From Arenibacter catalasegens (GTDB lineage: Bacteria; Bacteroidota; Bacteroidia; Flavobacteriales; Flavobacteriaceae), in assembly GCF_002909235.1 (NCBI RefSeq), contig NZ_PHQQ01000005.1:143761-207760 (forward strand): a stretch of DNA of 64,000 bases, read 5' to 3'. Each line of letters begins with the position of its first letter. Within the stretch, counting starts at the first letter, position 1. The position numbers and the translations under genes are program-made. The notes beneath the pieces were generated by a model. It was not told where the DNA came from and did no database searches. It was given only the letters and a program-made list of their open reading frames with translations. Positions 18,552 to 27,348 of the stretch are shown piece by piece.

Positions 18552-18553
18552 AT

Positions 18554-18808
18554 ATGACAATATTACTTTTTGGTGTTACGAAGGACATTATTGGTAGTTC
18601 CACATTGTCCATGCCAAGCTCAAGCGAATTTGGAGTGAAAAAATCCAAGACCGTTAAAGAACTTAAGGACTACTTGGGTAAAATGTACCCTGAGCTAAAA
18701 AAATTATCATCTTTGGCCGTCGCAGTAAACAATTCTTATGCAAATGATGACATCATAATCGATAATTTTGATGAAATTGCACTTATTCCGCCCGTAAGTG
18801 GTGGATAA
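18554..18808 (+). CDS. moaD: Molybdopterin synthase sulfur-carrier subunit
   Basis: An 84-residue ubiquitin-like protein ending in the required Gly-Gly (LIPPVSGG). Once adenylated by MoeB and sulfurated as a thiocarboxylate, it donates sulfur to cyclic pyranopterin monophosphate. The core AVAVNNSYANDD to FDEIALIPPVSGG is typical of MoaD. It starts 2 bases after the hydroxylase large-subunit gene and 20 bases before moaA, clearly in the operon. The large partner MoaE is not in the window. Confidence 0.9.
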   Translation: MTILLFGVTKDIIGSSTLSMPSSSEFGVKKSKTVKELKDYLGKMYPELKKLSSLAVAVNNSYANDDIIIDNFDEIALIPPVSGG

Positions 18809-18828
18809 GTAAATAAAAAAGTGGATTA

Positions 18829-19812
18829 ATGCTGATAGACAATCACAATAGAAAAATAAACTATTTACGGTTGGCGGTAACCGACCGTTGCAACCTGCGC
18901 TGCAACTACTGTATGCCTTCGGAGGGAATAAATTTTGCTAAAAAAGACTCCCTCTTTACCATTGAAGAGCTCTGTAAACTGAGTAAAATAATGGTAGGGC
19001 AGGGGATAAATAAAATTAGGATTACCGGCGGCGAACCTTTTGTTAGAAAGGACCTGATGATTTTATTGCGCCAACTTTCCAATTTAAAGGGGTTACAGGA
19101 TATTTCTATAACCACCAATGCTACATTGATCGGCCCGCATATAGAAGAATTAAAAGCGCTGGGCATCAAGAATATCAATGTTAGTATGGATGCTATCGAC
19201 AAAAACACCTTTGAACGGATTACACGAAGAAATCAGTATGAAACCGTCTATAATAATTTGGTGAAATTAATTGCAGAAGGTTTCAATGTTCGTATTAATT
19301 TCATTGCCCTTGAAAATCAGAATACCCAAGATATCATACCTATTCTCGAGGTGATGAAGCATTACCCCGTATCCGTTCGCTTTTTGGAAGAAATGCCATT
19401 CAATGGCGGCAGTAAATCCTTTAACACCATTGCCTGGGACTATAAAAAAATATTGAGCCATATCCAGTCGGAATACCCCGATATTACCAAGTTGGAATCT
19501 CCAAAAACCTCTACCTCCATCAATTACAAAATAAAGGGGCACAAAGGTACTTTTGGCTTGATTCCTTCCTTTACCAGAACCTTCTGCGGCAGCTGTAATC
19601 GCTTAAGGATATCTGCGACAGGGGATGTAATTACCTGTCTGTACGGTAAACCTAGAATGAACCTTCGGGAAGTTATGCGTGGGGAAAATGCGGAAGAAAA
19701 AGTTAAAGCGCATATTCTCAACGCCATTGGCAGCAGGGCTAAAACTGGGTTTGAGGAACAGGAAAAATATGACGGAATATTTGAAAATTCAATGACCTCT
19801 ATTGGCGGATAA
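18829..19812 (+). CDS. moaA: GTP 3',8-cyclase (molybdenum cofactor synthesis)
   Basis: Radical SAM enzyme that rearranges GTP in the first step of molybdopterin synthesis. The SAM cluster motif is CNLRCNYCMP near residues 22-31. The C-terminal GTP-binding cluster is FCGSCNRLRIS with a further Cys in ITCLYGKPR near residue 268. The protein ends in Gly-Gly (MTSIGG), the catalytically important MoaA tail. Its 327 residues are normal. MoaC, which completes the step, is missing from this cluster and must be elsewhere. Confidence 0.95.
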   Translation: MLIDNHNRKINYLRLAVTDRCNLRCNYCMPSEGINFAKKDSLFTIEELCKLSKIMVGQGINKIRITGGEPFVRKDLMILLRQLSNLKGLQDISITTNATLIGPHIEELKALGIKNINVSMDAIDKNTFERITRRNQYETVYNNLVKLIAEGFNVRINFIALENQNTQDIIPILEVMKHYPVSVRFLEEMPFNGGSKSFNTIAWDYKKILSHIQSEYPDITKLESPKTSTSINYKIKGHKGTFGLIPSFTRTFCGSCNRLRISATGDVITCLYGKPRMNLREVMRGENAEEKVKAHILNAIGSRAKTGFEEQEKYDGIFENSMTSIGG

Positions 19813-19880
19813 TTCGTTCTGACCCATACCCTGAATAATCAAGGTATAGGACAGAACCTATAAAAATTAAAATACACATA

Positions 19881-20474
19881 ATGAGCTCCACTAAAATATA
19901 TGGTCTAGTACTTACCGGTGGAAAAAGTACCCGAATGGGAACAGACAAAGGGTTGATAGCATATCACGGTGTAGCACAACGTGATTACCTTTACAACCTC
20001 CTACAGCAGGTATGCGATAACACCTATATGAGCATTCGCGAAGAACAGTCATCGGAATTCACTGAAAATCAGAATCTTATTATTGATCAAAACAAATTTA
20101 AGGGCCCCTACAACGGACTCCTAAGTGCCCACAATTTTAATCCAAATGTAGCTTGGTTGGTATTGGCCTGTGATCTACCACTAATGGACCTGGACGCCCT
20201 TGAACAATTAATCGGCTTTCGGAACCCAGACAAAATGGCCACCGCCTTTGCTACAAGGGAAAGTGGCTTGCCAGAACCGTTGTGTGCCATTTGGGAACCT
20301 TCGGGATTACAAAAATCATTGGACTATTTAGAGAACGGCCCTGGTACCTGTCCGCGTAAATTTTTGATCAATGAAGATATTAAATTGGTATTTCCAGAGA
20401 ACGAAGAAGTATTATGGAACGCAAACTTCAAGGAAGATTATGAAAAAGTATTGCTAAGACTAGCTCCAAATTAA
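19881..20474 (+). CDS. mobA: Molybdenum cofactor guanylyltransferase-like NTP transferase
   Basis: A 197-residue nucleotidyltransferase that should attach GMP (or another NMP) to molybdopterin. The nucleotide-binding signature is LTGGKSTRMGTDKG near residues 11-24, and the metal-binding stretch is LVLACDLPLMD near 95-105, as in MobA. IorA/IorB-type hydroxylases normally use the cytosine dinucleotide cofactor. The window has a second transferase (24942-25547) of the MocA type, so the two may make different dinucleotide forms. It lies between moaA and moeB with short gaps. Confidence 0.85.
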   Translation: MSSTKIYGLVLTGGKSTRMGTDKGLIAYHGVAQRDYLYNLLQQVCDNTYMSIREEQSSEFTENQNLIIDQNKFKGPYNGLLSAHNFNPNVAWLVLACDLPLMDLDALEQLIGFRNPDKMATAFATRESGLPEPLCAIWEPSGLQKSLDYLENGPGTCPRKFLINEDIKLVFPENEEVLWNANFKEDYEKVLLRLAPN

Positions 20475-20523
20475 AGGAACCAAAGACCCACAGAAATTAT
20501 AACAATCGGATTGTTTTTTACAG

Positions 20524-21597
20524 ATGAATTTCAATAGATACCAGAGACAGACCATTTTAAAGGATTTTGGACCTGATGCCCAACAAAAGCTCCAAAATGC
20601 TAGCATCTTGGTCATTGGAGCCGGCGGATTAGGTATCCCTGTACTCTTATATCTTAATGCAATGGGGGTAGGGACTTTAGGAATTGTAGAGCAAGATATT
20701 ATTGAAATCACCAACCTACAACGACAAGTGTTGTATTCGGAAAAGGATTTGGGAAGGTCGAAAATAGAAGTTGTATTGGAGCGATTAAGGATGCAAAATT
20801 CCACCACCCACTTTAAAACATTTGATACATTTCTTACCAAGCATAATGCATTGGAAATTATTTCTCAATTTGATGTCGTAGTAGACGGTTCAGATAATTT
20901 CCCTACGCGCTATTTGATCAATGATGCCTGTGTGATTCTAAAAAAGCCATTTGTTTCAGGTGCCATACAAGGCTTTGAAGGCCAGCTTAGCGTTTTTAAT
21001 TACCAAGGTGGCCCTACCTATAGATGTTTGTTTCCCAATATGCCTACACAAGCCGAAATACCAAATTGTAACGACAATGGGGTGTTGGGTGTCATTCCAG
21101 GTATTATAGGAAATCTTCAGGCTTTGGAAGCCGTAAAAACGGTTACAGGTATTGGCGAAATATTAAAAGGTAAATTACTATTGTTCAATGGTTTAAATCA
21201 ATCCTATCAAACCATTACATTTACCCTTCAACCAGAGAATTTAAAGTTGGATAAACTTCAAAAATCCTATGGCGTAGCACTTTGTGAAACAACTGTTGGC
21301 ATCAATGTGGAGGAAATTGAGAAGAAGTTAAACGCTGGCCATTCTCTACAGGTAATCGACGTAAGGACCGAAGAAGAATTTGAAAATTTTTCTTTAGCTC
21401 AAGTTAAAGCAGTAAATATTCCCTTGGATGAGTTAAAGGGACGAATTAAGGAATTGGACCTACAAATTCCGATCTATTTACTTTGTCAATCCGGAAAAAG
21501 GAGTAAAATTGCTGTAAGAATGTTAGAAGAATTGAATCCTAACCTTGAGTTATTTAATATCATAGGCGGAGTAGATAGGTTTCTAGCCCATCATTAG
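20524..21597 (+). CDS. moeB: MoeB-like adenylyltransferase with C-terminal rhodanese domain
   Basis: Activates the C-terminus of MoaD (and perhaps ThiS) by adenylation and can pass on sulfur. The E1-like domain covers residues 1-240: VIGAGGLGIPVLLYL (nucleotide loop), DIIEITNLQRQ, SEKDLGRSK, and VVDGSDNFPTRYLIND. The rhodanese domain covers about 255-355, with the active Cys in YLLCQSGKRSK. Compared with E. coli MoeB, the zinc-binding CxxC pairs are not kept: only one Cys remains in TYRCLF and the later pair is absent. It completes a MoaD-activation set three genes downstream of moaD. Confidence 0.9.
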   Translation: MNFNRYQRQTILKDFGPDAQQKLQNASILVIGAGGLGIPVLLYLNAMGVGTLGIVEQDIIEITNLQRQVLYSEKDLGRSKIEVVLERLRMQNSTTHFKTFDTFLTKHNALEIISQFDVVVDGSDNFPTRYLINDACVILKKPFVSGAIQGFEGQLSVFNYQGGPTYRCLFPNMPTQAEIPNCNDNGVLGVIPGIIGNLQALEAVKTVTGIGEILKGKLLLFNGLNQSYQTITFTLQPENLKLDKLQKSYGVALCETTVGINVEEIEKKLNAGHSLQVIDVRTEEEFENFSLAQVKAVNIPLDELKGRIKELDLQIPIYLLCQSGKRSKIAVRMLEELNPNLELFNIIGGVDRFLAHH

Positions 21598-21678
21598 TAA
21601 AACTAGTATTATTTGGGCCCCAGCGGTCTGCAAATTAGAAAATATGGCCTTGCATTACAACCTAGAGCGATTGGGATA

Positions 21679-21755
21679 TTATTTTACCTCACCCAGAATT
21701 GCTGAAAAAAGCAGTTCTGACCTCTCCAAAGGAGAGGTGAAATAATATTGGAAAC
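21679..21755. repeat. Branched palindromic intergenic element
   Basis: Outer arms ATTATTTTACCTC and GAGGTGAAATAAT enclose two hairpins, AGAATTGCT/AGCAGTTCT and ACCTCTCC/GGAGAGGT. The last can pair instead with the outer arm, so the fold can switch. It separates moeB from the deacetylase gene. Confidence 0.6.
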
Positions 21756-21831
21756 CCGTATACGCAAACAGAATCATAGCAAAACGATCTTTTAATTTTT
21801 AGATTAAAGCTGATTAAAACAACAGAACGAT

Positions 21832-22698
21832 ATGGCCAACCATTACGACTTAGAACAATTGGGATATAGGAAAGATGATATTCTTTTAATTATTCATGCG
21901 GATGACGCCGGACTTTCCTGCTCGGAAAATGCGGCTACTATAGAAGCTTTGAAAAAAGGGATTGTAAATTCCTATAGCATTATGGTTCCATGTCCATGGT
22001 TTGGAGATATGGCCAATTTTGCCAAACAACACCCTCAATATGATTGTGGTATCCACCTAACCTTGACCTGCGAATGGAAACATTATAAATTTGGACCTGT
22101 ACTGCCTTACTCTGAAGTTCCTAGCTTAGTAGATGCCCAAGGTTTTTTTCATGCTAAAAGGGATTTGGTAAAGAAATTTGCGAAGCCACGGGAGGTTAAA
22201 AAAGAACTGAAAGCCCAGATTGATAGGGCATTAACTGCCGGAATTGTACCAACCCATTTGGATTCCCATATGTACACCCTTGGGCTCACTACAGCACTTC
22301 TGGATATTTACAGGGAATTGGGATCGGAATACAAGCTGCCAATTTTCTTAAGTGACCAGTTACTGGAAGGTGTTGGCAATCCTGATTCGCTACAGGAATC
22401 GGACAACATGGTACATAAAGTATATATAGGCAATTTTGATGCTATGCAAACCAAGGGCTTAGGGGATTTGTATGCCCAATTTATCAAAAACCTGAGTGCT
22501 GGACTAAATGTAATTTTGATCCATCCGGCTTTCGACAATATGGAAATGAAACAAGTCTGTGTGGACCATCCCAATTTTGGTTCCCAGTGGCGACAAATGG
22601 ATTTTGATTTTTTTACCAATCCCCAGACGGCAGCTCTGCTTAAAGAAAGGAACATTAAACCCATAACTTGGAGAGAAATTCAAGGGACAACCCTATAA
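21832..22698 (+). CDS. YdjC/ChbG-type carbohydrate deacetylase
   Basis: A 288-residue metal-dependent deacetylase of the ChbG/HpnK family, which removes acetyl groups from small N-acetylated sugars. The metal site residues are visible as IIHADDAGLS near residue 20, CGIHLTLTCEW near 75, and PTHLDSHMY near 140. It has no signal peptide. It sits within the molybdenum cluster but is separated by a 230-base gap with a palindrome, so it may have its own promoter. Any link to molybdenum enzymes is unproven. MoeA follows 31 bases later. Confidence 0.85.
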   Translation: MANHYDLEQLGYRKDDILLIIHADDAGLSCSENAATIEALKKGIVNSYSIMVPCPWFGDMANFAKQHPQYDCGIHLTLTCEWKHYKFGPVLPYSEVPSLVDAQGFFHAKRDLVKKFAKPREVKKELKAQIDRALTAGIVPTHLDSHMYTLGLTTALLDIYRELGSEYKLPIFLSDQLLEGVGNPDSLQESDNMVHKVYIGNFDAMQTKGLGDLYAQFIKNLSAGLNVILIHPAFDNMEMKQVCVDHPNFGSQWRQMDFDFFTNPQTAALLKERNIKPITWREIQGTTL

Positions 22699-22729
22699 CA
22701 AATCTCCTATTAATTGTAACTTGTGTTCC

Positions 22730-23926
22730 ATGATTTCCTTTAAAGACGCTTATCAAAAAGTTTTAGATCTCCGCCAGGATTTTGGCAACGAACAGGTTCC
22801 CCTTGAACAAGCTATGGGGAAGGTTCTTGCCGAAAATGTTATGGCTGATAGAAATTTCCCTCCTTTTAATAGGGCTACCAAGGACGGAATTGCTATTAAT
22901 TACGATGCCATTGAAAAAGGGCAGACCTCCTTTAAAATAGAAGGCGTATTGGCAGCAGGAATGCCTTCCCAACTTTTAACAAACACAGCCAATTGTACTG
23001 AGATAATGACCGGGGCAGTGGTGCCTGAAAATGCCGATACCGTGGTCATGTACGAACATTTGGTCATAGAAGATGGTTGGGCCAGTCTAATAAAAAACCC
23101 AAAACAGGGGCAAGACATTCATCTAAATGGAAGCGATCAGAAAAAAGGTGATCTAATCCTAGCAAAACATTCGATCATATCAGCAGCTGAAATTGGCGTA
23201 TTGGCGGCAGTGGGCAAAGCTTCTGTTTTGGTAAGAACGCTACCAAAGGTGGCCATTGTCTCTACAGGGAACGAACTGGTAGAGGTACAAGAAACGCCAT
23301 TACCCCACCAGATACGCAAATCCAACATCCATACCCTTTTCGCAGCCTTGTCAGAAGAGGGCATCGTTCCAGACAAACTCCATCTCCCAGATGAAAAAGC
23401 GAGTATTAAAAAAGCACTTAGTTCCACTTTAAAGGCGTATAACGCGATCCTATTAAGTGGTGGGGTATCCAAGGGTAAGTTCGACTTTATTCCACAGGTG
23501 ATGGAAGAATTGGGGGTAGAAAAAATATTTCATGGCGTATTTCAAAGACCCGGTAAGCCGTTTTGGTTCGGGATTCAAAACGAAACTAACACAGTGGTCT
23601 TTTCCTTTCCAGGAAATCCAGTTTCCACCTTTGCCAATTACAATGTCTATTTTAAGGATTGGCTTAAACTATCCTTAGGTTTACCACTCCCAAAAATTGA
23701 TGTTATTTTAAAGGAAACAGTAGAAGCTAAGGGAGATTTAACCTTATTGTTGCGGGTTAAGCTGGAGTTTAATCGCGGGCATTTATTAGCATCCTTGGTA
23801 AAGGAGAATGGTTCTGGTGACCTGTGTAGTTTGGTGAATACTGATGGATTTATTGTGCTTGAACCGAAAAATGAACTATACGAAGTAGGGGAGTTGGTTC
23901 CTTTTGTTGCGACCAGAGATTTATAA
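22730..23926 (+). CDS. moeA: Molybdopterin molybdenumtransferase
   Basis: Inserts molybdate into adenylated molybdopterin. It has 398 residues from the ATG at 22730; an in-frame TTG three codons earlier is less likely. Family motifs are PPFNRATKDGIAI near residue 44, MTGAVVPENADTVVMYE near 95, VAIVSTGNELVEV near 175, SGGVSKGKFDFIPQ near 243, and FPGNPVSTF near 295. The MogA-like step that prepares its substrate is not encoded in the window. XdhC follows after 5 bases, so the two are co-transcribed. Confidence 0.95.
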   Translation: MISFKDAYQKVLDLRQDFGNEQVPLEQAMGKVLAENVMADRNFPPFNRATKDGIAINYDAIEKGQTSFKIEGVLAAGMPSQLLTNTANCTEIMTGAVVPENADTVVMYEHLVIEDGWASLIKNPKQGQDIHLNGSDQKKGDLILAKHSIISAAEIGVLAAVGKASVLVRTLPKVAIVSTGNELVEVQETPLPHQIRKSNIHTLFAALSEEGIVPDKLHLPDEKASIKKALSSTLKAYNAILLSGGVSKGKFDFIPQVMEELGVEKIFHGVFQRPGKPFWFGIQNETNTVVFSFPGNPVSTFANYNVYFKDWLKLSLGLPLPKIDVILKETVEAKGDLTLLLRVKLEFNRGHLLASLVKENGSGDLCSLVNTDGFIVLEPKNELYEVGELVPFVATRDL

Positions 23927-23931
23927 TTATA

Positions 23932-24942
23932 ATGACACACGAACTCAAAAAAATAATACGCGAATACCAATCGGCCACTTCCAGGGGCTTAAAGACCGTT
24001 CTGGCCACAGTGGTTGCCTTGGATGGTTCTTCCTATAGAAGACCTGGTGTGCGCATGTTGATATTGGAAGACGGGCATATGGTAGGTGCAGTAAGTGGCG
24101 GATGTGTTGAAAAAGAAGTTGTTCGACAGGCAAAGCCCGTTTTTGACGATCAAATCCCCAAAGTAATGACCTATGATGGCCGATTTAGATTGGGTTGCGA
24201 AGGCATACTTTATATTTTATTGGAGCCCTTTAGGCCGGACACCTTATTATTGGAAACACTTCAGCAAACAATTCAATCTCGACAACATTTTAAGGTTCGC
24301 TCTTATTTTGAAAAAAAAGAAGGCCTAAATACCAATTTCGGCTCAACCTTCTTATTGGGCAACAAGGAATTACCGCTGTTCCCTGACTATCATGGCAAAG
24401 ATGATCTGGAAGTCTTTGAGCAAAGTATGCAGCCCTGTTTTAAGCTCTTTATCATTGGAGCCGAGCACGATGCAGTACAGTTATGTGGTTTTGCCGCTTT
24501 AACTGGATGGGAAGTAACAATTATAGCCGACCCTAGCGAAGAAAAGAATATACTGGATTTCGATGGTGCCCATGAATTTCTAGGAATACTGCCCGAGAGC
24601 TTTCCTTTAGGGGAAATAGATCAACACACGGCCATAGTTCTTATGAATCACAGCTACTCTAGAGACTTAAAGTATTTATTAACCTTAAGGAATTCAAAAG
24701 CCATATACTTAGGGCTTTTAGGTCCTCATAGAAGACGTGAAAAATTGTTTAATGAATTAATGGAACTTAGCCCAGAGATTACGTACGACTTTTTAGACGG
24801 AATCCATGGACCAGCCGGACTTAATATAGGAGCGGAGACACCTCAGGAAATTGCCATAGCCATAGTTGCCGAAATCCTTGCGGTTTCCAGGCAAAAAAAA
24901 CCTATACTTTTAAAAGATAAAGAAACCGGGATTCACGATTGA
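23932..24942 (+). CDS. XdhC/CoxF family molybdenum cofactor maturation protein
   Basis: XdhC proteins bind the finished cofactor and help sulfurate and insert it into xanthine oxidase-family enzymes, here most likely the IorB-like subunit. The first conserved block is VALDGSSYRRPGVRMLI near residue 26, followed by AVSGGCVEKEV near 53; the C-terminal Rossmann domain starts near residue 170 (LFIIGAEHDAVQLCGF) and carries GLLGPHRRREKL near 265. It has 336 residues, a normal length. Its stop overlaps the ATG of the MocA-like gene. Confidence 0.92.
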   Translation: MTHELKKIIREYQSATSRGLKTVLATVVALDGSSYRRPGVRMLILEDGHMVGAVSGGCVEKEVVRQAKPVFDDQIPKVMTYDGRFRLGCEGILYILLEPFRPDTLLLETLQQTIQSRQHFKVRSYFEKKEGLNTNFGSTFLLGNKELPLFPDYHGKDDLEVFEQSMQPCFKLFIIGAEHDAVQLCGFAALTGWEVTIIADPSEEKNILDFDGAHEFLGILPESFPLGEIDQHTAIVLMNHSYSRDLKYLLTLRNSKAIYLGLLGPHRRREKLFNELMELSPEITYDFLDGIHGPAGLNIGAETPQEIAIAIVAEILAVSRQKKPILLKDKETGIHD

Positions 24943-25547
24943 TGAACAAGGAGCCTAACATAGCTATTTTGATTATGGCAGCCGGGACTTCCTCCCGTAT
25001 GAAGGCCATTAAACAATTATTGCCTTGGGGAAATACTACTCTAATCGGTAATGCCTTTAAAAATGCCCAAAATTCGAATGCTACTAGCATATGCACCGTC
25101 TTAGGGGCCTATAAAGAGGAAATACTACAAGAAACCGACTTTGATCTAATAGATGCTATTTATAATCCCGATTGGAAAATGGGATTGGGGAATTCCATTG
25201 CTTGTGGCACAAAGCATCTGCTAGAACAAGATCAGGAGTATGATGGTATTTTAGTGATGCTGTGCGACCAACCTTTTATAGATCGGCAGTATTTAAATAC
25301 ACTGATAGACAATTTTATAAACTCCAATCATACTATTGTGGCCACGAACTATACCAATAGGGTAGGAGTACCCGCTATTTTCGGAAAAATCCATTTTGAA
25401 GCCCTACAGACATTGGATTCGGATTTTGGAGCCAAGGACATCATCAAAACCCATATAAATAGTGCCCTGACAATTAGCCCGAACGGAAAAGAGGTAGATA
25501 TTGATACCATGGAAGAATACGAGCGGCTGCTTAAGAGTGAACAGTGA
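24942..25547 (+). CDS. MocA-like molybdenum cofactor cytidylyltransferase
   Basis: A 201-residue nucleotidyltransferase, probably adding CMP to molybdopterin to form the dinucleotide cofactor used by xanthine oxidase-family enzymes. The signature is LIMAAGTSSRMKAIKQLLPW near residue 9, with VMLCDQPFID near 103. The KQLLPWG string after the loop is typical of MocA rather than MobA. I chose the ATG at 24942, whose first base overlaps the XdhC stop; a TTG one codon earlier would also fit the frame. XdhC and MocA genes are often paired. Confidence 0.88.
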   Translation: MNKEPNIAILIMAAGTSSRMKAIKQLLPWGNTTLIGNAFKNAQNSNATSICTVLGAYKEEILQETDFDLIDAIYNPDWKMGLGNSIACGTKHLLEQDQEYDGILVMLCDQPFIDRQYLNTLIDNFINSNHTIVATNYTNRVGVPAIFGKIHFEALQTLDSDFGAKDIIKTHINSALTISPNGKEVDIDTMEEYERLLKSEQ

Positions 25548-25830
25548 TCAGTTTCAAGGTTTAAGGTTCAAAGTTCCTAATTATTTAATCCAAAAACTAT
25601 TAGCGTCATTGCGATGAGCTAGGGCGAAGAAGCAATCTCTTTCTTACAGAGTAGGCGGTGGTAGTTTCAGGGTTCAAGATTCAATTTGTATAAGAACTGA
25701 ATTAAAGTGAAACTCAAAACAATTCTTATAACACTATTGCTATTGAATCCATGATATGGATATTTTTTTTACTTCTCTCTTCGTGTTGTCGGCTATAAAG
25801 TATAAATTTAGAATCTAATCCAATGTTGGC
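25548..25830. repeat. Intergenic REP-like repeats
   Basis: This gap carries degenerate strings of the type GGTTTAAGGTTCAAAGTTC and GGGTTCAAGATTCAA, and around 25602-25641 a Bacteroidota-type palindrome (GCGTCATTGCGATGAGC with AGAAGCAATCTC). A related palindrome in the opposite sense lies at 30460-30510. No gene is seen. Confidence 0.55.
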
Positions 25831-26925
25831 ATGTCCTTAAAAAATTTATCCCTTGTTTTTATTTTACAAATAGCTTTTACGACTACGCTATTATCCCAAG
25901 ACATGAGTTTTGAGGAGTACAATCCGGTATCTACCCTTAAAGTTCCAGGGGAGGAAATCCACAGGGCAAAATTTCCATTTATAGATGTACATGGTCACCA
26001 GTATCAAATGCCAGCCCAGGACCTCTCCCTGCTTATCGCCGATATGGATAAGCTCAATTTGGGAATCATGGTCAATCTAAGTGGCGGGTCGGGAGAACGG
26101 ATTAAACAATCCCTGCAAAATATCAAGGATCATTATCCCAACAGGTTTGCTGTCTTTGCCAACGTAGATTTTGATGGAGTAGGCAAAGCTGGTTGGTCCG
26201 AGAAGGCTGTTGCGCAACTGGAAGCCGATATTAAAAACGGCGCCAAGGGACTTAAGGTGTACAAGAGTTTAGGATTAAGGGATACAGATACCTCAGGAAA
26301 ACGATTGGCCGTAGATGATGACCGCTTAAGTGCTATATGGGAGAAATGTGCGGAAATGGGCGTACCCGTTCTTATTCACTCCGCCGATCCCAAACCATTT
26401 TGGGATGAGGTAAATTCAGATAATGAAAGGTGGTTGGAACTTAAGACACATCCCCGCAGAAAACGTTCAGCAACAGATCCAGCCTCCTGGGAGCAAATTA
26501 TTGGGGAGCAACACAACATGTTCAAAAAACACCCTAAGACCAAGTTTATCAATGCCCATATGGGATGGTATGCGAACGATTTGGGCACCTTGGGGAAATT
26601 ATTGGACGAATTGCCCAATATGTATGTGGGTATAGGAGCCATTATTGCTGAATTGGGCAGACAACCTAAAAATGCACATAATTTTTTTGTAAAATATCAG
26701 GACAGGGTCCTTTTTGGTAAGGACAGTTGGAAACCTGAAGAATTTCCTACCTATTTCAGAGTATTGGAATCCGATGACGAATATTTCCCTTATCATAAGA
26801 AATACCATGCCTTCTGGGCCATGTATGGAATGGACTTGCCAGATGACGTACTCAAAAAACTATATTACAAGAATGCGCTTAAACTCATTCCTGGATTGGA
26901 CAAGACCTTATTTCCCAAAGATTAA
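25831..26925 (+). CDS. Secreted amidohydrolase-family protein
   Basis: A 364-residue exported metal-dependent hydrolase with a TIM barrel of the amidohydrolase-2 type. A signal peptide (SLKNLSLVFILQIAFTTTLL) precedes FPFIDVHGHQYQMP, the HxH-like first metal motif (HGHQ). Later features are GLKVYKSLGLRD (Lys region), GVPVLIHSADPKPF (His), FINAHMGWYANDL (His) and VLFGKDSWKPEEFP (Asp). The first motif, DVHGH, keeps both His residues. It lies near the end of the molybdenum cluster, separated by 280 bases of repeats; whether it acts on a product of the periplasmic hydroxylase is only a guess. Confidence 0.8.
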   Translation: MSLKNLSLVFILQIAFTTTLLSQDMSFEEYNPVSTLKVPGEEIHRAKFPFIDVHGHQYQMPAQDLSLLIADMDKLNLGIMVNLSGGSGERIKQSLQNIKDHYPNRFAVFANVDFDGVGKAGWSEKAVAQLEADIKNGAKGLKVYKSLGLRDTDTSGKRLAVDDDRLSAIWEKCAEMGVPVLIHSADPKPFWDEVNSDNERWLELKTHPRRKRSATDPASWEQIIGEQHNMFKKHPKTKFINAHMGWYANDLGTLGKLLDELPNMYVGIGAIIAELGRQPKNAHNFFVKYQDRVLFGKDSWKPEEFPTYFRVLESDDEYFPYHKKYHAFWAMYGMDLPDDVLKKLYYKNALKLIPGLDKTLFPKD

Positions 26926-26943
26926 CAGCGCTTTTAAATGCGA

Positions 26944-27084
26944 CTATTTCCTATCTACAGGTTTTTGAATCTTTTCCAATTGTCCATATTCCTGAAAAAT
27001 ACCACATGAAATTGGTTTTTTAACTAGGGATTGGACTTTTCTTCTTTTGGCCAAAGCTTCAATTTGAGGTGATAAAAATGACAT
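26944..27084 (-). CDS. Possible small basic protein, 46 aa
   Basis: A minus-strand frame from the ATG at 27084 encodes 46 residues: MSFLSPQIEALAKRRKVQSL, then VKKPISCGIFQEYGQLEK and a short basic end. Upstream on the minus strand is a TTG, 17 bases, then TAATTTTA, close to the Bacteroidota -33/-7 promoter pattern, with a leader of about 15-20 bases. The composition is protein-like and cytoplasmic. No family recognised. Confidence 0.45.
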   Translation of the reverse strand: MSFLSPQIEALAKRRKVQSLVKKPISCGIFQEYGQLEKIQKPVDRK

Positions 27085-27348
27085 ATTCGACTATTTTTTG
27101 TGATATAAAATTACATTTTTTATAGAACGCCAAGGAAATTAAATTGTTGTTTTAATGTTAATTTTTTTTCTCGTTTTTTATATTGCCTAAATTCCATTGA
27201 GCTTCTATTTCACAACATCCCACATTTAAATGTACCCCTATAATGTTTCACTAATATTTAACAGTTAAAAGGCTACGATTTTATATTTTTCCATAAAAAT
27301 TGAACCTCTGCCATACATTTTCCGTAGGTATGGTAAAATCAAGTTTCT

